Source of the DNA: Myxococcales bacterium
GTDB lineage: Bacteria; Myxococcota_A; Polyangia; Haliangiales; Haliangiaceae
Length of the DNA: 49,863 nt
Direction of reading: 5' to 3'
Assembly (NCBI GenBank): GCA_016794545.1
Contig: JAEUJX010000553.1
Location: 1-49,863 of the forward strand
Shown here one piece after another: positions 43,762 to 49,863 of this stretch (positions are counted from its first letter, which is position 1; every line of letters starts with the position of its first letter). The position numbers and the translations under genes are program-made. Under the pieces are notes generated by a model. That model saw nothing but the letters and a program-made list of their open reading frames with translations, made no database searches and was not told the origin of the DNA.

Positions 43762-45011
43762 GGCAGCCTCCGGAACCGCGTGTGCGACAGGAGGAGGTCG
43801 AGCCCGAGAAGGATCGCCGCGAGCACCGCGAACGGCAGGAACAGCTGCTTGTCGGGGATCCGCTCGATCGTCGTGCGCTTGATCTTGTCGAGCTTGTTGC
43901 GCACCGCCTGGAAGCCCTTGTCGAACGTCTCGTAGTCGGTCGCGCGGAAGAACTCGCCGCCGGTGAGGCTCGCGATGCTGCGCAGTGTCGCCGGGTTCAC
44001 GCTCATGCCGCCGAAGAAGTCGTTCTCCTCGCGGCCGACGAGCACCGTGTACACCTTCACGTTCATCTTCGCGGCCGCGCGCGCCGCCTCGTCGGGCTCG
44101 AACCGCGTCACCCAGTTCGAGTCGCCGTCGGAGAGCAAGATGACGACCTTGTGGCGCTTGCCGTTGTCGACCTCGCAGTACCCTTCCGTCGAGCACGAGA
44201 AGCCGCTCGCGCACGTGTTGAGCGCGCCCGGCGTGCCGTCACAGACGCCGTCGCTGCGGCGCAGCTGCGCGAGCGCCAGCGCGAGGCCGTCGCCGATCGC
44301 GGTGCCGAGCTCGGGCACGTCGCCGATCGTCAGGTCGCTCACGATCTGCTCGAGCATCTTCATGTCGCCGGTCAACGGCGCCTGCAGCATCGCCTGCTGG
44401 CCGAAGATCACGAGGCCAACGCGGTCGTGCTTCGTGCGCCGCAGGAAGCGCCGCACCACGCGCTGGGCGGCATCCATGCGATCGCGCGGCATGTCGGTCT
44501 CCTCCATCGACTTCGACATGTCGAACACGATCATGATGTCGACGGAGTCCTCCTCGTGCTTGATCGTTCGGAACGTCTCCGGCCGCATCAGCGCGACGCA
44601 CAGCGCGCCGATCGCGAGCACGCGGAACACCCCCGGCAGATCGGAGAACCACGCGAGCAGGCCGCGCTTCCGCACCAGCGCGGTCTGCGAGAACCCGAGC
44701 GCGGCGCTGCGCCGCCGGTGCAGGTGGAACGAGATGAACCCGACGAGCCCCGCGCCGGCGAGCAGATGGATCGCGTTCCACGACCGCCACACGATCTTCT
44801 CGCCGGCCCGCAGCTGGTCGACGTACCGGTACATCCCGTACGCGAGCGCGCCGCCGATCGCCGCGACGAGCACCCACGGGATCGAAGCCTGGATCGCGAT
44901 CGCCGCACGGCGCCGCCGCTTCGCCGGATCGATCATCACCCACACCACCATCCCGATGATCAGGGCGCCGAGCGCGAGCGCGCCGATCGTGATGCCCGTC
45001 CGGACCTTCAC
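43758..45011 (-). CDS. vWA-domain membrane protein, BatA-like, with four-cysteine insert
   Basis: A 417-residue protein with helices near 7-26, 42-62, 79-97 and 125-142, a vWA domain with metal site DMSKS (164-168), Thr237 and LSDGDSN (D295), and a C-terminal helix near 393-409. Between the third and fourth strands an insert (about 254-285) carries C257, C267, C273 and C279 with EGF-like spacing, not known to me in BatA. The start GTG 45011 overlaps the BatD-like stop (GTGA). It likely works with the BatB-like and TPR proteins in the envelope. Confidence 0.88.
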   Translation of the reverse strand: MKVRTGITIGALALGALIIGMVVWVMIDPAKRRRRAAIAIQASIPWVLVAAIGGALAYGMYRYVDQLRAGEKIVWRSWNAIHLLAGAGLVGFISFHLHRRRSAALGFSQTALVRKRGLLAWFSDLPGVFRVLAIGALCVALMRPETFRTIKHEEDSVDIMIVFDMSKSMEETDMPRDRMDAAQRVVRRFLRRTKHDRVGLVIFGQQAMLQAPLTGDMKMLEQIVSDLTIGDVPELGTAIGDGLALALAQLRRSDGVCDGTPGALNTCASGFSCSTEGYCEVDNGKRHKVVILLSDGDSNWVTRFEPDEAARAAAKMNVKVYTVLVGREENDFFGGMSVNPATLRSIASLTGGEFFRATDYETFDKGFQAVRNKLDKIKRTTIERIPDKQLFLPFAVLAAILLGLDLLLSHTRFRRLP

Positions 45012-46381
45012 GCCGCCTCCCGCCGCGCCGCCTGCTGCGCCGCCTGGCGCAGCTGCGTCGTCGTGACGATGAGACCGCGCGCGTCGTCGAGCACTCCGTT
45101 CGCCTGCGCCGCCGTCGCGCGCTGCGCCGCATACTTCACGAGGTCGCACTGCCCGAGCCACACCTCGACCAGCTCGCGCTCGTCAGCGGGCGCCACCTTC
45201 GAGAGCGCCTTCACCAGCTCGACCGACGTCAGGTCGCGCGACGCCACCTCGTACCGCGCCCCGACGTAGTCGCGGATCACGTCGACCATCTCGGTGTAGC
45301 CCTTCTTGCGGTCGACCTCGCGATCGAGCACGCCCGACTCCTTGATCTTGTGGAGCGCCGCGAGCGCCTTCTCCGCGGTCATGTCGATCTTGCGCTTCGG
45401 CATCGCCATGATGCCGCCGGTCAGCTTCACCGTCTTCTTCTTGAACGACAGCGTCCGCGCGTACGCCCAGCCACCGAGCAACAGGAGCACCGCCCCGATC
45501 GCGCCGCCGATCCACAGCCACGTCCAGTCGCGCGTGACGAGCGTGGTCGGCGGATGCGCCGGCCGCAGCGCCTTCGGATCGTCGACGACGTCGCCGAGCA
45601 CGCCGTCGACGCGGAGGCGCACCGCGTTGGTCTGCACCTGCCCGACCTTGCCCTGGAACGTGTACGTGATGACGATGCCGGGGATCTGGAGCTCGCCCAG
45701 GTCCCACGCGGTGACATCGATCTGCCACTCGCGGATCGTCTTGCTGTCCGCGCGCAGCGTGTCGTGGCTGTCCTTCTTCTTGATCTCGAACTGAGGTCCG
45801 AGCTCGAACGGCTCGCGCAGGTTCGCCACTACCCCCTGATCCACCACCGCCGTCACGAACAGCGTGAACCGGCCGCCGAGCCGGATCGCCGTCGGGCTCG
45901 CCGACGCGTCGACCTCCGGCGCATTGACGTCCGTCGGCAGCTGGATGATCCGCGGCCCGGAGCCCGAGCCCGAGCCCGACGCCGAACCCGAACCCGACGC
46001 CGAACCCGACGCCGAACCCGACGCCGAACCCGACGCCGAACCCGAACCCGAACCCGTTCCCGACGCCGAACCCGTTCCCGACGCCGACGCCGAACCCGAC
46101 GCCGAACCCGTGCCGGCCGCGGAGCCACTGCCGACCGCCGAGTCACTCCCCACCGCTGCGCCAGAGCCCGCACCCGGATCCGCGCCCTGTGCGTGCGCCG
46201 TCGCCGCCGCGAGCAGGACGACGAGCGCCGGGACGATGACGCCTCTCCCGCGAGCGCCGGACAAGGAAATGGGGGACGGGCCCCCGTTTCCGCGTGTCCC
46301 GCGAGCGCCGGACAAGGAAATGGGGGACGGGCCCGCGTTTCCGCGTGTCCTCCCGGACATCGTCGCGGAGCGTCGGGTCAT
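45008..46381 (-). CDS. BatD-like membrane protein with REP insertion and Ser/Gly linker
   Basis: A 457-residue protein. ATG 46381 overlaps the DUF58 stop (ATGA), fixing the start. Residues 12-28 and 29-45 are two copies of a 17-residue unit encoded by a palindromic repeat; the signal peptide core VIVPALVVLLAAATAHA follows. Residues 66-145 are an Ala/Ser/Gly repeat linker. About 145-265 form one immunoglobulin-like BatD domain (GVVANLREPFELGPQFEI), residues 288-307 a membrane helix, and the rest a cytoplasmic helical domain. BatD proteins act with BatA/BatB in an incompletely understood envelope-stress role. Confidence 0.82.
   Translation of the reverse strand: MTRRSATMSGRTRGNAGPSPISLSGARGTRGNGGPSPISLSGARGRGVIVPALVVLLAAATAHAQGADPGAGSGAAVGSDSAVGSGSAAGTGSASGSASASGTGSASGTGSGSGSASGSASGSASGSASGSGSASGSGSGSGPRIIQLPTDVNAPEVDASASPTAIRLGGRFTLFVTAVVDQGVVANLREPFELGPQFEIKKKDSHDTLRADSKTIREWQIDVTAWDLGELQIPGIVITYTFQGKVGQVQTNAVRLRVDGVLGDVVDDPKALRPAHPPTTLVTRDWTWLWIGGAIGAVLLLLGGWAYARTLSFKKKTVKLTGGIMAMPKRKIDMTAEKALAALHKIKESGVLDREVDRKKGYTEMVDVIRDYVGARYEVASRDLTSVELVKALSKVAPADERELVEVWLGQCDLVKYAAQRATAAQANGVLDDARGLIVTTTQLRQAAQQAARREAA
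45957..46120. repeat. Short tandem repeats coding for the Ser/Gly/Ala linker
   Basis: A hexamer/dodecamer-type repeat (units such as CGAACCCGACGC) runs through the linker part of the BatD-like gene. It codes for SGSASG-type sequence and lies just after the signal peptide. It is likely to vary in copy number. Confidence 0.85.
46247..46297. repeat. REP-like palindromic repeat, copy A
   Basis: A 51-bp unit directly repeated with copy B. Its centre is an inverted repeat with arms GGAAATGGGGG (46265-46275) and CCCCCGTTTCC (46281-46291) around loop ACGGG; outer arms GGACA (46259-46263) and TGTCC (46295-46299) extend it. This looks like the palindromes spread by REP-associated Y1 transposases. It is in frame (17 codons) with the BatD-like gene. 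Confidence 0.75.
46298..46348. repeat. REP-like palindromic repeat, copy B
   Basis: The second 51-bp copy, identical to copy A except for one C-to-G change that weakens the stem. The two abut head to tail, so together they add 34 codons to the BatD-like gene ahead of the signal-peptide core. Confidence 0.75.
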
Positions 46382-47265
46382 CCGTGCGCCATCCTCTTGG
46401 CGCGGGCGCGGAAGAACGCGATCAGCGCGTCGACGTACGGCTCGTTGGTGAACACCTTGACGACGTCGACGTTGAGGCGCCGCAGCGCCTGCTCGCGGAT
46501 CATCGCCTGCGACTGCGCGCGCTTCGCGAAGTCGCGGGCGACGCGGCTCGTGGTGTCGACCTCGACGAGCTGGCCGGTCTCGAGGTCCTCGAGGAGGAGG
46601 AGCCCGACCTTCGGCAGCACCTGCTCCATCGGGTCGGAGACGACGACCGGGACGAGCTCGTGGCGCTGGCGCGCGATCTTCATCGGCTGCTCCCAGCCCT
46701 CGCTGAGGAAGTCGGAGACCAGGAACAGCACGCTCCGGCGGCGCGCGACCTTGGCGAAGAAGTCGAGGCCCTTCGCGAGGTCGGTGGCGCGCGATTGCGG
46801 CTTGAACGCGAGGATCTCGCCGATCACGCGGAGGACGTGGCGGCGGCCCTTCTTCGGTGGCACGTAGCGCTCGACCTTGTCGGTGACGATGTAGAGGCCG
46901 ACGCGGTCGTTGTTCTTGATCGCCGAGAACGCGACGACCGCGGCGAGCTCGGCGGCGAGCTCGCGCTTCACCGAGCCCTGCGAGCCGAAGTACTCGCTCG
47001 CGCTCATGTCGATCATGAGGTTGACGGTGCGGTCGCGCTCCTCGATGAACTGCTTCACGTGCGGCGCGTTCATGCGCGCGGTGATGTTCCAGTCGATCGC
47101 GCGGACGTCGTCTCCCGGGTAGTACGGGCGGACGTCCGAGAAGATCAGGCCGCGGCCCTTGAACACCGAGTGGTACTGGCCGGCCAGCGTCTCGTCGACG
47201 AGGCGGCGCGAGGCGATCTCGATCTTCTTCGCCTTCTTGAACAGCTCGGCCGTGTTCAGGGCCAT
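46378..47265 (-). CDS. DUF58 family protein
   Basis: A 295-residue cytoplasmic protein with the DUF58 signature FSDVRPYYPGDDVRAIDW (43-60) and a vWA-like site DMSAS (86-90). DUF58 proteins are almost always next to MoxR ATPases and vWA proteins and are thought to act in their assembly. The start ATG 47265 comes two bases after the moxR stop. Its stop overlaps the BatD-like start (ATGA), so it anchors the operon. Confidence 0.92.
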   Translation of the reverse strand: MALNTAELFKKAKKIEIASRRLVDETLAGQYHSVFKGRGLIFSDVRPYYPGDDVRAIDWNITARMNAPHVKQFIEERDRTVNLMIDMSASEYFGSQGSVKRELAAELAAVVAFSAIKNNDRVGLYIVTDKVERYVPPKKGRRHVLRVIGEILAFKPQSRATDLAKGLDFFAKVARRRSVLFLVSDFLSEGWEQPMKIARQRHELVPVVVSDPMEQVLPKVGLLLLEDLETGQLVEVDTTSRVARDFAKRAQSQAMIREQALRRLNVDVVKVFTNEPYVDALIAFFRARAKRMAHG

Positions 47266-47267
47266 CG

Positions 47268-48323
<1,056 letters not shown>

Positions 48324-48422
48324 GGACCCCCCTGAGGGTGTCACAAAGAATGGCGAGATGCCCGTCTCCACTCGGGGGCAACCCCCAGCGGGGTGCCGGT
48401 ATTCCGGGTTATGGTGTGGCCC
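48324..48422. promoter_or_regulatory. Divergent promoter region between moxR and the DUF1844 gene
   Basis: This 99-bp gap must carry the start sites of both gene sets. It holds an inverted repeat, GGGGG (48374-48378) and CCCCC (48382-48386), three bases apart. No clear -10 or -35 is recognised. Confidence 0.35.
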
Positions 48423-48731
48423 ATGGCGGAGCAGCCGGTCGCACCCGCGCCCGTGGATTTCTCGACTCACGTGCTATCGCTGGCTTCCACGGCGCTCATC
48501 GCGCTTGGAAAGATGCCAGCTCCGGACGGGGCTACCCAGCCGGTCGATCTCGAGACCGCGCATCATCTGATCGATGTGCTCGCGATGCTCGAGACCAAGA
48601 CCAGGGGCAATCTCGACGAGGCGGAGGGCAAGCTCCTCGCGAGCCTGATCTACGACCTGCGCGTCGGGTACGTCGACGCCCAGAGGGCGCAGGGAGCGAG
48701 TCGTTCGCCGAGCTCGCGAGGCGACAAGTAA
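48423..48731 (+). CDS. DUF1844 family protein
   Basis: A 102-residue protein with the DUF1844 pattern: VDFSTHVLSLASTALIALG, then VDLETAHHLIDVLAML and EGKLLASLIYDLRVGYV. Its function is unknown; it is common in myxobacteria, planctomycetes and relatives. ATG 48423 is chosen over GTG/ATG codons just upstream because conserved sequence follows. The HtrA-like gene starts three bases after its stop, so they form an operon. Confidence 0.88.
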   Translation: MAEQPVAPAPVDFSTHVLSLASTALIALGKMPAPDGATQPVDLETAHHLIDVLAMLETKTRGNLDEAEGKLLASLIYDLRVGYVDAQRAQGASRSPSSRGDK

Positions 48732-48734
48732 GCC

Positions 48735-49859
48735 GTGCGCAGGCGCGGCCAGATCGCGGCGATCGCGGCGATCGCTGCAACCGCGCCGCTCGGCGCGTGT
48801 CGGGAGCGGACCGATGGAGAGCCGTCCCGCGGCAGCGCGAGCCCCGGTGTCGCCACCCGTCCCGCGGAGACCCCGCGGATGTACACCTCCGGCGCGCCCG
48901 GCTCGTTCGTCGATCTCGTCGCGAGCGCGCGGCGCGGCGTCGTCGCGATCCGCGCCGCGACGCCCGTGAAGTCCGGCCCCGCGGCCATGTTCCCCGGCGC
49001 GCCGGAGACCACCGCCGACGTCGGCCTCGGCACCGGCTTCCTCGTCGAGGCGAAGGGCACGTTCGTCGTCACCACGTACAATATCGCGACCGCGGCGCCC
49101 GAGCTGCGCGTCGTGCTCGACGACACCACCGAGATCCCCGCGAAGGTGATCGGCCGCGATGTCGATCTCGACATCGCCCTGCTCTCCGTCGACCGCCCGC
49201 GCCTCACGGCGCTGCCGCTCGGCGACTCGAACGATCTCAAGATCGGCGAGTGGATCGTGGTGCTCGGGAACCCGTTCGGCGAGGAGGTCACCGCCTCCAC
49301 CGGCGTGATCGCCTCGACCGGCAAGGAGGCCGCGGGCTCGCTCATGCAGGACCGCGGCATGGCGTACCGCACGTTCCGCCTGTTCCTGCAGACCGACGCA
49401 CGCATCCACCGCGGCAACTCCGGCGGCCCCGTGCTCGACACCGCCGGCCAGGTGATCGGCATGGCGGTCGCCACCGGCGATCGGATGGGCGAGCTGTCCT
49501 TCATCCTGCCGATCAACCGGTTCAAGGAGATCGTCGGCCAGCTCCGCGACAGCGGCCAGGTCGCGCGCAGCTGGCTCGGCGCGAAGGTGAAGCCGGTCAC
49601 GTCCGACGTCGCGCAGCAGCTCGGCCTGCCCGGCACGAGCGGCGCCTACGTCACCGAGATCGTCGCCGGCTCCCCGGCGATCCGCTCGGCGCTGCGCGCC
49701 GGCGACGTGATCATCCGCTGGGGCGAGCGCCCGGTCGACAACCGCTCGCTGCCCTGGCTCGTCGCCTCCGCGCCCGCCGGTCAGCCGGTGTCGCTCGCGG
49801 TCTGGCGCAACCGCGCCGAGATCATGATCCCCGTCGTGCCCGAGCGCATGCCGCAGTAG
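48735..49859 (+). CDS. HtrA/DegP-like PDZ lipoprotein, catalytic His replaced by Asn
   Basis: A 374-residue trypsin-fold plus PDZ protein. APLGAC is a lipobox (Cys22). The protease domain keeps D146 (VDLDIALL) and S229 (HRGNSGGPV), but the His of the usual TNNHV motif is replaced: the sequence reads TTYNIAT with N116. It should therefore be inactive as a serine protease, perhaps a chaperone or sensor. The PDZ domain covers about 280-370 (AYVTEIVAGSPA, LRAGDVIIRW). The start is GTG 48735. It is separated by three bases from the DUF1844 gene and diverges from moxR. Confidence 0.88.
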   Translation: MRRRGQIAAIAAIAATAPLGACRERTDGEPSRGSASPGVATRPAETPRMYTSGAPGSFVDLVASARRGVVAIRAATPVKSGPAAMFPGAPETTADVGLGTGFLVEAKGTFVVTTYNIATAAPELRVVLDDTTEIPAKVIGRDVDLDIALLSVDRPRLTALPLGDSNDLKIGEWIVVLGNPFGEEVTASTGVIASTGKEAAGSLMQDRGMAYRTFRLFLQTDARIHRGNSGGPVLDTAGQVIGMAVATGDRMGELSFILPINRFKEIVGQLRDSGQVARSWLGAKVKPVTSDVAQQLGLPGTSGAYVTEIVAGSPAIRSALRAGDVIIRWGERPVDNRSLPWLVASAPAGQPVSLAVWRNRAEIMIPVVPERMPQ

Positions 49860-49863
49860 CGCC

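Overview
This window is about 50 kb of very GC-rich DNA, densely packed with genes. The gene content points to a myxobacterium (Myxococcota, probably the Polyangia/Haliangiales side): a membrane Ser/Thr kinase with a PEGA-type C-terminus, FHA and receiver-type sigma-54 activators, IgGFc-binding-type and CFI-box surface proteins, a PilT-like ATPase and large hybrid histidine kinases. The lineage is inferred from gene types; no rRNA or other marker is present. No tRNA, rRNA, CRISPR array or insertion sequence was seen, and no stretch over about 300 bases lacks a gene.

Layout. 1-13.1 kb: a partial secreted CFI-box protein, a PolB-type exonuclease and 3-methyladenine glycosylase pair, an unknown gene, a PEGA-protein/lipoprotein/barrel-like group divergent from the PEGA kinase, a PLP decarboxylase overlapping a 2Fe-2S ferredoxin, an IgGFc-binding-type lipoprotein and a small ORF. 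13.2-20.7 kb: a sugar nucleotidyltransferase, a DHCR24-like FAD oxidoreductase with a tiny coupled ORF, and a signalling cluster (PAS-PAS-kinase-receiver hybrid, single-domain response regulator, dual-GAF kinase). 20.7-28.4 kb: TreZ, an FHA sigma-54 activator, a hemerythrin fragment, a metallo-beta-lactamase-fold protein, and a PilT-like ATPase overlapping MalQ.

From 48.3 kb down to 28.4 kb every gene lies on the minus strand, mostly with 1-4 nt overlaps. Read in transcription order: (i) a Bat aerotolerance-type operon, moxR - DUF58 - batD-like - vWA (BatA-like) - vWA (BatB-like) - TPR (BatC-like); (ii) a sigma-54 activator with DUF488; (iii) a redox operon of a diheme cytochrome c, a monoheme cytochrome c, a hemerythrin, a PPOX flavoprotein and a PPOX-GAF-winged-helix regulator; (iv) the GlgE pathway, glgE - treS::maltokinase - glgB, converting trehalose to maltose, maltose-1-phosphate and branched alpha-glucan. 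MalQ converges on glgB and TreZ lies nearby, so trehalose and glycogen metabolism dominate 20.7-35.6 kb. The right end carries DUF1844 and an HtrA-like lipoprotein divergent from moxR.

Most striking observations: two in-frame copies of a 51-bp REP-like palindrome inside the signal-peptide region of the BatD-like gene; an HtrA homologue whose catalytic His is Asn; the PPOX-GAF-wHTH regulator closing a cytochrome/hemerythrin operon; a sigma-54 promoter match abutting the PilT-like gene; and a four-cysteine insert in the BatA-like vWA domain.
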